Source: Collinsella sp.
GTDB lineage: Bacteria > Actinomycetota > Coriobacteriia > Coriobacteriales > Coriobacteriaceae
Reading direction: 5' to 3'
DNA length: 35,406 bases
NCBI GenBank assembly: GCA_019419555.1
Contig: DXZR01000022.1
Location: forward strand, 1 to 35,406
Shown: positions 8,035 through 16,163 of the stretch, piece by piece
Position numbering within the stretch: the first letter of the stretch is position 1
How the letters are laid out: each line of letters opens with the position of its first letter
Made by a program: the position numbers and the translations under genes
The notes under the pieces: model-generated
Told to the model about the DNA's origin: nothing
Database searches by the model: none
What the model saw: only the letters and a program-made list of their open reading frames with translations

Positions 8035-8059
8035 GTTCGACTCAACCTTTCTCAAAACA

Positions 8060-8157
8060 GCCTTCTGAGACACCGCACCTTGACGTTCAAACCGTCGCTC
8101 GCGTACCGAAGTACGCTTCGCTCCTCTTTCACGTCAATCTGCGGCACCTCAGAAGGC
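8060..8157. repeat. 98-bp imperfect palindromic element (copy 1)
   Basis: The two 49-base arms align without any gap around an axis at 8108/8109. Matches are concentrated in GCCTTCTGAG / CTCAGAAGGC at the ends, TTGACGT in the middle, and GCGTAC / GTACGC at the centre. On the minus-strand RNA the centre is a 6-bp stem closed by a cUUCGg tetraloop. The segment at 8091-8100 does not pair. It lies between nanK and nanE and is related in both outer arms to copy 2 at 9211-9310. Confidence 0.75.
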
Positions 8158-8174
8158 GCACTTGGTAGTTATGT

Positions 8175-9140
8175 TTACTTCAACGATGCAAGAAGGTGTT
8201 CGGCGGCACCGATGAGCGGCGCGTCGCCCTCCAGAGAGCCGATGAGAATCGGCGTGTCCTGAAGCGGGTCGAGCGCCTGGCTGGCATAGCCCTCGTGCAC
8301 CGAGTCCTTCCACGTCTGTGAACGCCAATCGGGACCTTGGTGAATCACGCCGCCCGAAAGCACGATGACCTCAGGGTCCAGGATGTTAGCGAGCGAGCCC
8401 AGGCTGGCGCCCAGCGCAAAGCCGGCGTCATGAATGACCTCGGTCGCCTTTGCGTCGCCTGCGCGGCACAGGTCGTTCACGTCACGGCCGACCGAAGGAC
8501 GGCTGGGGTCGACGCGGCCAAAACGCTCATCGTACATGCGCCCGATTGATGTTCCGGAAGCAACCGACTCCAGATGGCCGGAACGCCCGCAGGCGCAGGG
8601 AATGCCGGCGGCAGCCGAGCACTCGATGTGGCCCATATGGCCGGCAGCACCATGGAAGCCCTGCATCACGCGGCCGTTCTCGACATATGCGCCGCCGATG
8701 CCCGTACCGATGCCCAAACACAAGACGGAGAACTTGCCCTTGCCGACGCCCCAGTGGGCCTCGCCCAGAGCATGAGCCTGCACGTCGCCTACAACGGCAA
8801 CGGGAAGGCCGAGGTCCTCGCGCAGACGCGGCCCCAACTGAACGCCGGACCAGCCGGGCATAATCTCATTGGCATACGCGATGGCGCCCGTCTTGGGGTC
8901 GACGACACCGGCAGCGCCGATGCCAACTCCGAGGACCTCGACATCGGGATTTGCCTCAAGAGCTGCCTTGATAGACGCCTCGATGCGCTGGAAGACCGCT
9001 TCGCCACCCTCCTGGGCCTCGGTGGGAACCTCAGCCTCAAAAACGGGATGGGGCACACCGCCGTCAGCCGGGTACTCCATGATGGCAGTCGCGATCTTAG
9101 TTCCGCCGATATCGACAGAGCAGACGTACTTGTTCTCCAT
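8175..9140 (-). CDS. nanK: ROK family kinase, probable N-acetylmannosamine kinase
   Basis: NanK phosphorylates ManNAc to ManNAc-6-phosphate with ATP. The 321-residue product is a full-length ROK kinase with the N-terminal phosphate loop DIGGTK at residues 10-15, the catalytic Asp119 in VVGDVQAHALGEA and GIGTGIGGA near 143-151. The ROK zinc block GHMGHIE...CACGRSGHLE spans about 167-191. In it the last canonical Cys is His189, so zinc binding would be by His, Cys, Cys and His. The ATG at 9140 has AAGGAG at an ideal distance. The ROK fold alone cannot separate ManNAc kinase from glucokinase. The assignment comes from its place between nanA and nanE. Palindromic elements lie on both sides. Confidence 0.82.
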   Translation of the reverse strand: MENKYVCSVDIGGTKIATAIMEYPADGGVPHPVFEAEVPTEAQEGGEAVFQRIEASIKAALEANPDVEVLGVGIGAAGVVDPKTGAIAYANEIMPGWSGVQLGPRLREDLGLPVAVVGDVQAHALGEAHWGVGKGKFSVLCLGIGTGIGGAYVENGRVMQGFHGAAGHMGHIECSAAAGIPCACGRSGHLESVASGTSIGRMYDERFGRVDPSRPSVGRDVNDLCRAGDAKATEVIHDAGFALGASLGSLANILDPEVIVLSGGVIHQGPDWRSQTWKDSVHEGYASQALDPLQDTPILIGSLEGDAPLIGAAEHLLASLK

Positions 9141-9210
9141 GTCGTTCTCCTTCGGAGACAAAACAACTACAGGAAATGCGCCTTCAGGCTAGCCGTCACA
9201 GCGCGGTAAA

Positions 9211-9310
9211 GGTTTTCCAGGTGCCCGAGATCGCCGAGAAACCGTGCGGCCATTGGCCTAATGGGTCATGGCCGCACGGTTGAACGGCGAGGTCGGGTGC
9301 CTGGGAAAGC
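9211..9310. repeat. 100-bp imperfect palindromic element (copy 2)
   Basis: The core is a 13-bp perfect stem ACCGTGCGGCCAT / ATGGCCGCACGGT (9241-9253 and 9268-9280) with a 14-base loop. Outside it the arms continue for 30 more bases each in exact register, with 21 of 30 identical and several mismatches that would be G-U pairs. There is no T-run on the minus strand, so it is not an ordinary terminator. It sits between nanA and nanK. Its right end begins near the nanA stop. It shares both outer arms with copy 1. Confidence 0.8.
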
Positions 9311-9311
9311 T

Positions 9312-10232
9312 TTAAAGGAGACCGTTGTCCTGGAGGACCTTGCGAATCGCCTCGACGTTCTCACCGGTCATGGCCTTCACCGGGCGCGGCATGGTCGGGC
9401 TGTCGAAGATGCCCATGAGGTTCATAGCGGTCTTGAAGGCGCCGACGCCACCGGCATAGCCCTGGACGCCCGAGGTGACATCCCAGATGTGCGAAATCTC
9501 ATTGAGGCGATCCTGCTCGGCCTTGACGGTAGCCCAGTCACCAGCCTGAGCGGCCTTCCACTGACGAACGTAGCCCTCGGGCTCAACGTTGGCGAGGCCC
9601 GGAACGGAACCGTCGGCGCCACCGAGATAGGCACCGTCGACGACGACCTCATGGCCGGTAAGGATGCTCATCGGATGGCCGTTCTTCTCGTTCTCCTGAA
9701 TGAGGTAGCGGAACGAGATGTCATCGCCCGAGGAATCCTTGACGCCAGCCAGGACGCCCTCGGCGCCGAGCTTAGCAAGGAGCTTCCAGGGGAGCTTGGT
9801 GTGGACGCACACGGGGATGTCGTAGGCGAAGATGGGCAGGTCGAGTTCCTCGTGAAGGATGCGGAAGTGCTCCTCGACCTCGGTCATGCCCTGCAGGGCA
9901 TAGAACGGGCAGGTGGCGACGAGCGCATCGGCGCCCAGCTCCTGAGCGACCTTGCCGTGCTCGATCATGCGCTCGGTCTCGGTGTCGATGATGCCGACCA
10001 GAACGGGAACGCGGTGGTCGACGATACGGACGGCCTCTGCGACAATCTGGCGACGGCGCTCGTCGGTGGAGAAGACGACCTCGCCCGAGGAGCCCAGGAA
10101 GAACAGGCCATCGACGCCGGCATCGATCATGCGGTTGATGCTGCGCTCAAAGGAGGCAACGTCGAGCTGGTGGTCTTCGGTATCGGGAACAACGACGGGA
10201 GGGATAACGCCGGTGAATTTCTGAGTTGCCAC
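9312..10232 (-). CDS. nanA: N-acetylneuraminate lyase (DHDPS/NAL family aldolase)
   Basis: NanA cleaves N-acetylneuraminate to ManNAc and pyruvate through a Schiff base. The 306-residue TIM-barrel product has GSSGE at 47-51, CPFY at 108-111, Tyr137 in YDIP and the Schiff-base Lys165 in GVKDSSGD. Tyr137 and Lys165 fall at the same numbers as in E. coli NanA. The start is a GTG at 10232 with AAGGAG 6 bases upstream. The longer in-frame extension has no SD and was rejected. The KDSSGD motif also occurs in other DHDPS-family aldolases, so the substrate rests mainly on the neighbouring nanK and nanE. It lies 68 bp after the esterase paralogue. Confidence 0.82.
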   Translation of the reverse strand: MATQKFTGVIPPVVVPDTEDHQLDVASFERSINRMIDAGVDGLFFLGSSGEVVFSTDERRRQIVAEAVRIVDHRVPVLVGIIDTETERMIEHGKVAQELGADALVATCPFYALQGMTEVEEHFRILHEELDLPIFAYDIPVCVHTKLPWKLLAKLGAEGVLAGVKDSSGDDISFRYLIQENEKNGHPMSILTGHEVVVDGAYLGGADGSVPGLANVEPEGYVRQWKAAQAGDWATVKAEQDRLNEISHIWDVTSGVQGYAGGVGAFKTAMNLMGIFDSPTMPRPVKAMTGENVEAIRKVLQDNGLL

Positions 10233-10300
10233 AAGAATCTCCTTAGTTGTCTGGCGGGCAGCCCTATGCCGCCCACTCTTGTTGGCGGTGTCCAGGCCGT

Positions 10301-11152
10301 CTAGGCCAAAGAACACGAATAGAACGTTTGGTTAAAGAAGTCGACGACTTCGTTTTCGAACGCATTGATGCGCTCGTGAGCGTATTTGGCATAGATGATA
10401 TGCCTCCGGTCACACTCAAGACCGTTGAATACGGCAAACTGGCCCTTGGGATCACTCACGGTATCCATGAGCGATGTGCCCATGAGCACCGAGCCACGAA
10501 CCCGAGGCGACAGCGTCTCGAGACCGCTGGGAAGCGGATTGGCAAGCGCCGTGCAGGCAAGGCCCCGCTCGTCCAGAGCAGAAACCGCCAGCGCGACACC
10601 GCCGCCAAGGCCCTCGCCCCATGCAAAGATGCGGTCGGGATCCATGCCATCAAGGTTGCGCGCAACCTTCGCCAACGCGCAGCCCCAACGGACACGCTCG
10701 ACAAAAGCAGGCGAGGTAATCCCCTGCTGCAGATCGCTGGATCCAATAGTCTCATCGTCCAGCGCAAGCACGGCATATCCCATGGCGGCAAACCGCGTCA
10801 TGTGATGCCATCCCCGCACGGGTCGGTCGATGTCATGGAACATCAGACACAGCGGAACAAGCTCGGATCTTCGGGCGCAACCAGAGGGCTCAATCAAACG
10901 GCCGTGCACGACATACCTGCCGAGCTCAAAGGAAACCTCGGAGTAGCGCGCGCACGGATTGGCGAAATCAATCGCCGTAACGGTCAGCCCGCAAACCTCA
11001 AGGTCCGAAGCGGCTGTCTCCAACTCGGAAACATCCGCAGAAGCATCGCCGCGCCAATCCCGGAAATCAGAGAGCCTTGACGAAACCGTCCCAGCAATTC
11101 CCGCAAGCTCGGGGACAATCAGCTCATCGATATTGCTCTCGCACTTAGACAT
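10301..11152 (-). CDS. Acetyl-esterase-like protein lacking the catalytic serine
   Basis: This 283-residue alpha/beta-hydrolase is a paralogue of the CE7-like esterase encoded just upstream. The shared blocks are the fold's core strands, an Asp230 segment (SLMDTVSDPKGQFAVFNGL against TADIVCPPATQFAVYNNL) and His259 in KYAHERI. The nucleophile elbow, GASQGGG in the active paralogue, is GEGLGGG here, so Gly181 replaces the serine. The conserved CPGQGG loop is also changed, to DETIGS. The reading frame is intact and overlaps the preceding gene by 8 bp, with GGAGG before the ATG. It may be a non-catalytic partner, a sugar-binding protein or an enzyme with another mechanism. I do not assign an activity. 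Confidence 0.7.
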   Translation of the reverse strand: MSKCESNIDELIVPELAGIAGTVSSRLSDFRDWRGDASADVSELETAASDLEVCGLTVTAIDFANPCARYSEVSFELGRYVVHGRLIEPSGCARRSELVPLCLMFHDIDRPVRGWHHMTRFAAMGYAVLALDDETIGSSDLQQGITSPAFVERVRWGCALAKVARNLDGMDPDRIFAWGEGLGGGVALAVSALDERGLACTALANPLPSGLETLSPRVRGSVLMGTSLMDTVSDPKGQFAVFNGLECDRRHIIYAKYAHERINAFENEVVDFFNQTFYSCSLA

Positions 11153-12122
11153 GAGCCTCCCCTCCCTTGCAGAAAAATGGAATGATCAGATCGTCAAAAT
11201 CCTGAATCTCCTCGTGACCGAAGCCTTCAAAGAACTCATGACGCTTTTCACAGGTCAGGTTGTTGTAGACTGCAAACTGCGTCGCCGGAGGACAGACGAT
11301 ATCGGCTGTGCCCGTGCCAAACAGCACGGGGCATTTGACTATGGGGGCAAAGTTCTTGGAATCGAAGTACGCCAGCTTGGCATAGGCCTCGTCAATACGA
11401 GTCGAGTCCTCGTCAAACCAGCGAGACCAATAGCGCAGACCCTCGTAGGCAATGTCGTCGGCATCCAAATCCCAGACCAGGCGGAAATCCGACAGGAAGG
11501 GATAGAGGATGGCGGCGCGATTGATAAGCTCGCTGTTAAGCGCACAGGTCGCAATGCCCAAACCGCCGCCCTGCGATGCGCCGTTCACAAATACACGGGC
11601 AAGATCGATGCCCTCGAGCTCACGAACAATACGGCAAAGAATGCGGATATCTTGGTGCAAGCGGACATAGTAGAGGTTGGCCGGGTCGCCGTCGATGCCG
11701 GCGACGATATGCCCGGCAACCGTTGTGCCCTCAAATCCACCAATGTCCTCGGAGGGACCTCCTTGGCCGGGGCAGTCGAGGGCGATGAGTGCCATGCCCA
11801 TGCCCGCAAACGACGCCTGCTCAAACCAGCTGCGGCTTGCACCCGGATACCCATGAAACTGAAGCACCAATGGCACGGGCTCGTCCGAGACGGGTTTAAG
11901 GTACTTGGCATGCAGGCGAGCGCCACACATGCCGGTATACCAGAGGTCGAAAAGCTGGCAGGTCGCGGCATCGGTGACCGATGCCGTCTCGATCGCATAG
12001 TCAAGCCCGACGGCGTCGGCCTCGGCCATGCGATCCTTCCAAAAGAGATCGAAATCTGATGGACGGGGCATGGCGCCTCGATATTCACCAAATTGATGTT
12101 GTAGCTCCTGAGCACTTGGCAT
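11145..12122 (-). CDS. CE7-type acetyl esterase (acetyl xylan esterase / cephalosporin-C deacetylase family)
   Basis: This family removes O-acetyl groups from sugars with a Ser-His-Asp triad. The 325-residue product has the normal CE7 length. It carries VLQFHGYPGASRSW (oxyanion region), DCPGQGGPS at 116-124 (family RGQ-like loop), nucleophile Ser183 in VNGASQGGG, Asp274 in GTADIVCPP and His303 in GFGHEEI. The ATG at 12122 is chosen. An upstream in-frame TTG is too close to the AAAGG. Its place in the sialic-acid operon suggests it deacetylates O-acetylated sialic acids before NanA, an inference from context. It has no signal peptide, so it should act in the cytoplasm after uptake. Confidence 0.8.
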   Translation of the reverse strand: MPSAQELQHQFGEYRGAMPRPSDFDLFWKDRMAEADAVGLDYAIETASVTDAATCQLFDLWYTGMCGARLHAKYLKPVSDEPVPLVLQFHGYPGASRSWFEQASFAGMGMALIALDCPGQGGPSEDIGGFEGTTVAGHIVAGIDGDPANLYYVRLHQDIRILCRIVRELEGIDLARVFVNGASQGGGLGIATCALNSELINRAAILYPFLSDFRLVWDLDADDIAYEGLRYWSRWFDEDSTRIDEAYAKLAYFDSKNFAPIVKCPVLFGTGTADIVCPPATQFAVYNNLTCEKRHEFFEGFGHEEIQDFDDLIIPFFCKGGEAHV

Positions 12123-12158
12123 GGCTCGTGAACCCAACCTTTCGAAATCGCAACGGAG

Positions 12159-12186
12159 GTGCGCCCGGCAAGGGAACCGGGCGCAC
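12159..12186 (-). other. Intercistronic hairpin after oppF
   Basis: GTGCGCCCGG and CCGGGCGCAC form a 10-bp perfect stem with an 8-base loop between the oppF stop and the esterase start. On the minus strand it is followed by CTCCGTTGCG rather than a U-tract. It is more likely a stabiliser or processing site that lowers downstream expression than a full terminator. Confidence 0.6.
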
Positions 12187-12202
12187 GGGAGGGAAAGCGA
12201 GG

Positions 12203-13030
12203 TTACTCGCCGAGCTTGGGATGCAGCAGCGACGGCGCAGCGCCGAGCAGCATCTTGGTGTAGGGGTCCTGGGGGTGCTGGAAGACCTGCTTGGCCTCGC
12301 CCTGCTCGACGATCTTGCCGCCATTCATAACGATGATGTCGTCAGAGATATAGCGGACCGTCTGGATGTCATGGCTGATGAACACCATGGCCAGGCCGAG
12401 CTCCTTCTTAAGGTCAGTCAGCAGGTTCAGAATCTGCGCGCGGACCGAAACGTCCAGAGCCGAGGTGGGCTCGTCGGCGATGACGGCATCGGGGTTCAGC
12501 GACAGGGCACGGGCAATTGCGACGCGCTGACGCTGGCCGCCCGAAAGCTGGCCGGGAAGAACCTCGGCAGCGGAGCTGGGCAGACCGGTGAGCTCCAAGA
12601 GTTCCTTGACGCGCTTCTCCTGCTCGGCCTCGGTACCCAGGTTGTGGACGCGCATGGGGTCGAGCAGCTGCTCGCGAACGACCATGCGGGGGTTGAGCGC
12701 CGTGGCCGGGTTCTGGAACACGACCGAGATGACGCGACCCATGTGGCGACGGTCCTCGGCGGTACGTTTGGTAACGTCCTTGCCCTTAAAGTAGACCTTG
12801 CCGCTCGTGGGGGCCTGCAGGCCGCACATGACGTTAGCGGTGGTGGACTTACCGCAACCGGACTCGCCGACGATGCCGATCGTCTGACCGGGCATGAGCT
12901 TAATCGTTACACCCTGGACGGCGTGAACCAGGTTGGGGTGCAGAATCGAGCCGGTACGGGTCCTAAAGGTGACGTGGACGTCATCAAGGAAGATGATCGG
13001 CTCGACGCCGTTGACTGCGGTATCGCTCAT
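12203..13030 (-). CDS. Peptide/sialic-acid-type ABC transporter ATPase (OppF/DppF-like)
   Basis: This is the second ATPase of an oligopeptide-type ABC importer; it powers uptake together with the ATPase half of the upstream fusion protein. The 275-residue product carries Walker A GESGCGKST at 54-62, the Q-loop FQNP, the ABC signature LSGGQRQR at 162-169, Walker B VIADE ending at 187, and the switch His in FISHD. The C-terminal HPQDPYTKMLL is the oligopeptide-ATPase tail. The ATG directly follows the TAG of the fusion gene, with GGAGG 8 bases before it. In this operon the substrate is probably sialic acid rather than peptides, as in SatABCD- and bifidobacterial Nan-type systems. Confidence 0.9.
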   Translation of the reverse strand: MSDTAVNGVEPIIFLDDVHVTFRTRTGSILHPNLVHAVQGVTIKLMPGQTIGIVGESGCGKSTTANVMCGLQAPTSGKVYFKGKDVTKRTAEDRRHMGRVISVVFQNPATALNPRMVVREQLLDPMRVHNLGTEAEQEKRVKELLELTGLPSSAAEVLPGQLSGGQRQRVAIARALSLNPDAVIADEPTSALDVSVRAQILNLLTDLKKELGLAMVFISHDIQTVRYISDDIIVMNGGKIVEQGEAKQVFQHPQDPYTKMLLGAAPSLLHPKLGE

Positions 13031-15046
13031 CTACATCACCTCCGCGTGAGGGGTCAAACCATTTGCCTTGAGCACCTCGTCGGGGAGCTCGGAATAGAAG
13101 TGCTCGGTGCCGGGCACGCGCTTGAAGACCGGACGGGTATCCAGGCCAATACGCGGATGGCTCGAGCGGGGTGCGAAGCGATCGCCCTTGGGGAAATCGC
13201 GCGGGCTGGGAACGGCGCCGGGGACCTGGTGCAGACGGCCCGAGCCGCTCTCGATGGACAGAACGGAGCCCAGAAGACCGCGGGTGTACTCGTGGATCGG
13301 GTTGGTGAGCAGCTCCTTGGTGGGTGCCTGCTCGATAACCTGGCCAGCGTACATAACCGTGATGTTATGGGCAACCTCGGCGACCAGAGCCAGGTCATGC
13401 GAAACAAAGATCATGGCAAAGCCGAGCTTGGCCTGAAGATCGTTGAGCAGCTTGATGACCTGCTTCTGGACGGTAACGTCCAGAGCGGTCGTGGGCTCGT
13501 CGCAGATGACCAGCTTGGGGTCGCGGGTAAGGGCCATAGCGATCAGGACACGCTGACGCTGGCCGCCGGAAAGCTCGTGCGGATAGCTCTCGAGCGTGCG
13601 CTTGGGATCGAGGCCGACGAGCTCCAGGAGCTCCTCGGCGCTGCGGGTTCCGCCGCGCTTGGTGAGCTGCTTCATCTGGGCAGAGATGAGCATGGAGGGA
13701 TTAAGCGAGGACAGGGCGTCCTGATAGACCATAGCGATATCGGTACCGCGCAGGCCGAACCACTCCTTCTTGCTCATCTTGAGCAGGTCGCGACCCTCCC
13801 AGAGAACCTCGCCGGAAAGATGCTCGTCATCGTCGGTCAGGCCCATGATGGCCAGCGTGGTGATGGACTTACCGCAACCGGACTCGCCCACCAGGCCCAT
13901 GGTCTGACCAGGACGAACGTCAAAGTTGACATGGTCGACGACGTTGATATCACCGTGATGCTCAAACTGGATGCAGAAGTCACGGACCGAGAGAATCGGC
14001 TCAACGGACTCGTCGGGCACGTGGCGATCGTCACGCTTGAGCTCGACATCGCGCAGGGCGCCAAGGCGAGCGGAGAGGGACTGGGCCTGCTCCTTGTAGG
14101 CGCGAACGGGGTCGGAGACCAGCAGGTCGGCCTCGCGACGCTTGGAGGAATCGGTAGGATCCAGGGCAGCGGAGGGAGCAGCGGCCATGGCGTCGGTAAT
14201 GCCCTCGGAGAGGATGTTGAGCGCCAGGCAGGTGATCATGATGGCTAGGCCCGGGAACAGCGCCTGCCACCAACGACCGGCGAGCACGCCGCCGCGGGCG
14301 TCGGCGAGGATGTTGCCCCAGGTAGCGGTGGGCTCCTGGATACCAGCGCCGATGAAGGTCAGCGAGGCCTCGAAGATGATGGCGTCGGCGACCAGGGTAA
14401 CGGTGAAGACCATGATCGGGGCGATGCAGTTACGCAGAACATGCTTAATCAAAATCCACGGAGCCTTGGCGCCGGAAACGATGACCGCGCGGACATAGTC
14501 CTCGCCGTACTCGGACACGATATTGGCGCGTACGATACGGGCAATCTGCGGAGTGTACATAAAGCCGATGGCGAAGATGATCGACGGCACGGAGTTGCCC
14601 AGGATGGAGACGAAGACGGCCGCGAGGGCGATGCCCGGGATGGACATGATGATGTCCAAGATACGCATGATCGTCTCGGAGACGGCCTTGCGCGAAACCG
14701 CTGCAAGGGCGCCCACGACCGAGCCGCAGACCAGAGCCATGGCGGTGGCGCCAAAGCCGATAATCAGCGAGTAACGACCACCGTAGAGCATACGCGACAG
14801 AATGTCGCGACCCTTATCGTCGGTACCGAAGATAAATCCGTTGCCGGGAGCCTGGCGAGCCGTAAAGATCTCGACCGGGCTATAGGGGGCAAGAAGGGGC
14901 GCCAGAATCGCAGTCAGGGCGACCAGCACCAGCACGACGGCGGCAATCTTAGAAGACAGCGTCATCTTCTTCCAGCCACCGAGCTTGAGCCCCTTGGAGG
15001 CAGCCTTCTCGAGCTGCTCGGTTTGCTTCTCTCGAATCTTTACCAT
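13031..15046 (-). CDS. ABC transporter permease-ATPase fusion (OppC-OppD type)
   Basis: One 671-residue chain joins an OppC/DppC-like permease (about 1-290) to an OppD/DppD-like ATPase (about 350-620). The permease half has an N-terminal membrane segment at 33-54, the family sequence GTDDKGRDILSR and five more hydrophobic segments. Its EAA-type coupling loop is near 181-206. A charged linker of about 55 residues follows. The ATPase half has Walker A GESGCGKS (387-394), Gln442, LSGGQRQR (492-499), Walker B VICDE and His550. The C-terminal tail is Pro-rich. No frameshift lies at the junction, so the fusion is real. Such fusions are known in Actinobacteria. The start is 3 bp after the oppB stop and the end abuts the next ATG. 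Confidence 0.92.
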   Translation of the reverse strand: MVKIREKQTEQLEKAASKGLKLGGWKKMTLSSKIAAVVLVLVALTAILAPLLAPYSPVEIFTARQAPGNGFIFGTDDKGRDILSRMLYGGRYSLIIGFGATAMALVCGSVVGALAAVSRKAVSETIMRILDIIMSIPGIALAAVFVSILGNSVPSIIFAIGFMYTPQIARIVRANIVSEYGEDYVRAVIVSGAKAPWILIKHVLRNCIAPIMVFTVTLVADAIIFEASLTFIGAGIQEPTATWGNILADARGGVLAGRWWQALFPGLAIMITCLALNILSEGITDAMAAAPSAALDPTDSSKRREADLLVSDPVRAYKEQAQSLSARLGALRDVELKRDDRHVPDESVEPILSVRDFCIQFEHHGDINVVDHVNFDVRPGQTMGLVGESGCGKSITTLAIMGLTDDDEHLSGEVLWEGRDLLKMSKKEWFGLRGTDIAMVYQDALSSLNPSMLISAQMKQLTKRGGTRSAEELLELVGLDPKRTLESYPHELSGGQRQRVLIAMALTRDPKLVICDEPTTALDVTVQKQVIKLLNDLQAKLGFAMIFVSHDLALVAEVAHNITVMYAGQVIEQAPTKELLTNPIHEYTRGLLGSVLSIESGSGRLHQVPGAVPSPRDFPKGDRFAPRSSHPRIGLDTRPVFKRVPGTEHFYSELPDEVLKANGLTPHAEVM

Positions 15047-15049
15047 AAT

Positions 15050-16006
15050 CTACACCGTCCTGATGCGCGGGTTGATGAGCAGGTAGAGCATGTCAACCAC
15101 GATGTTGATGATGATGAAGGCAAGAGCAACGACGATGACGACGCCCTGAACCAGGTTCGCCTCGTTGCCCTGAACGCCCTGCAGAATCGCGGTGCCCATG
15201 CCGGGGAGGTTGAAGATAACCTCGATGACGACGGCGCCGCCCATGAGGTAACCGATCTTAAGACCGAGGGTGGTGACCGGGGTGATCAGCGCATTGCGAA
15301 GAACGTTGATGCCGACGACGACCTTCTCGGGAACGCCGGCGCCGCGAGCCATACGGACATAATCCTTGTCGAGCTCCTCGACCATGGCGGTACGCACGAT
15401 ACGAGTCATCTGGCCCGTCAGCGGAAATGCCAAGGCGATAGCGGGCATGATCATACGCCCCAGATAGCCAACCGGATTCGTGGTGAAGTGAGGCAGAGCG
15501 CCCGATGCCGGGAGCACCTTAAGGTAGGAAGAGAACAGCAGGATCAACAGAACGGCAAGCCAGAACGACGGGGTTGCCAAGCCGGCGATGGAAAAGACAC
15601 GGATTACTTGGTCCGGCCATTTGTCGCGATACAGTGCCGCGATGACGCCGAGCAAAAACGAAACGACCGCACCGATGGCAAGACCGATGAAGGTCAGCTG
15701 CATCGTGACGGGCAGGGCCGTGGAGATGCGCTTGGCAACGGAGTTGCGGGCAGCACCATAGGTGCCCATGTCGCCATGGATCAAATCGCCCATATAGCGC
15801 ACGTAGCGCACGGGCCAGGGGTCGTCCAGACCATACTTCTCATGGTACTCGGCAACCGCCTCGGGCGAGGCACCGTCACCCAACGCCGTGTAGGCGGGGT
15901 CGGTCTTGGAGAACGACATAAGGAAGAACACCAGGACGGTGACGCCCAATGCCATGATCGGCAGCGCCACAAGACGCCTTCCAATCAAACGTAGCAAGTT
16001 GTTCAC
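15050..16006 (-). CDS. ABC transporter permease (OppB/DppB-like)
   Basis: This is the first permease subunit of the importer. The 318-residue product starts with the typical LLRLIGRRLVALPIMALGVTV membrane segment. It has an extracytoplasmic loop with YGLDDPWPVRYVRYMGDLIHGDMGT, a family hallmark, then about five further membrane segments. The coupling motif ELDKDYVRMARGAGVPEK is followed by LRNALITPVTTLGL. A GTG at 16006 is chosen because GGGGAG lies just upstream and the protein then begins at the family's usual point. An in-frame start 11 codons earlier has no better signal. It pairs with the permease half of the downstream fusion. Confidence 0.9.
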   Translation of the reverse strand: MNNLLRLIGRRLVALPIMALGVTVLVFFLMSFSKTDPAYTALGDGASPEAVAEYHEKYGLDDPWPVRYVRYMGDLIHGDMGTYGAARNSVAKRISTALPVTMQLTFIGLAIGAVVSFLLGVIAALYRDKWPDQVIRVFSIAGLATPSFWLAVLLILLFSSYLKVLPASGALPHFTTNPVGYLGRMIMPAIALAFPLTGQMTRIVRTAMVEELDKDYVRMARGAGVPEKVVVGINVLRNALITPVTTLGLKIGYLMGGAVVIEVIFNLPGMGTAILQGVQGNEANLVQGVVIVVALAFIIINIVVDMLYLLINPRIRTV

Positions 16007-16067
16007 GTTCTCTCCCCTTTCTTTTGTCGGTAGGACCAACTGGTATATGAGTACGGATACTCATTAC

Positions 16068-16101
16068 AAGACCCGAGCGACATCGTTGCCGCCCGGGTCT
16101 T
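16068..16101 (-). terminator. Hairpin/attenuator between oppA and oppB
   Basis: AAGACCCG / CGGGTCTT form an 8-bp stem in the 157-bp gap after oppA. On the minus strand the tail is TGTAATG, a weak U-tract. A smaller hairpin AGACTC / GAGTCT lies right at the oppA stop (about 16150-16163). Such partial terminators commonly make the binding-protein gene more highly expressed than the permease genes. Confidence 0.5.
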
Positions 16102-16163
16102 TGTTTCAACTATGAGGATACGGTCCCAACGACCGACATCCTGCATATAGACTCAAGCGAGTC

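Noticed and set aside
9241..9280. Simple rho-independent terminator after nanA
   Set aside because: The stem is strong, but no U-tract follows on the minus strand, and the palindrome extends 30 bases further on each side.
10301..11152. Frameshifted or decaying esterase
   Set aside because: The frame is continuous over 283 codons with a good start and conserved Asp and His regions; only the nucleophile is altered.
11981..14248. 755-residue plus-strand open frame opposite the transporter ATPases
   Set aside because: It mirrors oppF and the fusion gene, has repetitive Val/Gly/Leu/Asp composition, no SD and no recognisable domain.
13031..15046. Two separate genes wrongly merged
   Set aside because: The linker is in frame and contains no stop, start with SD, or hairpin between the permease and ATPase parts.
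16007..16039. Eleven-residue N-terminal extension of OppB
   Set aside because: The GTG at 16006 has the better SD, and the extension has no membrane or conserved character.
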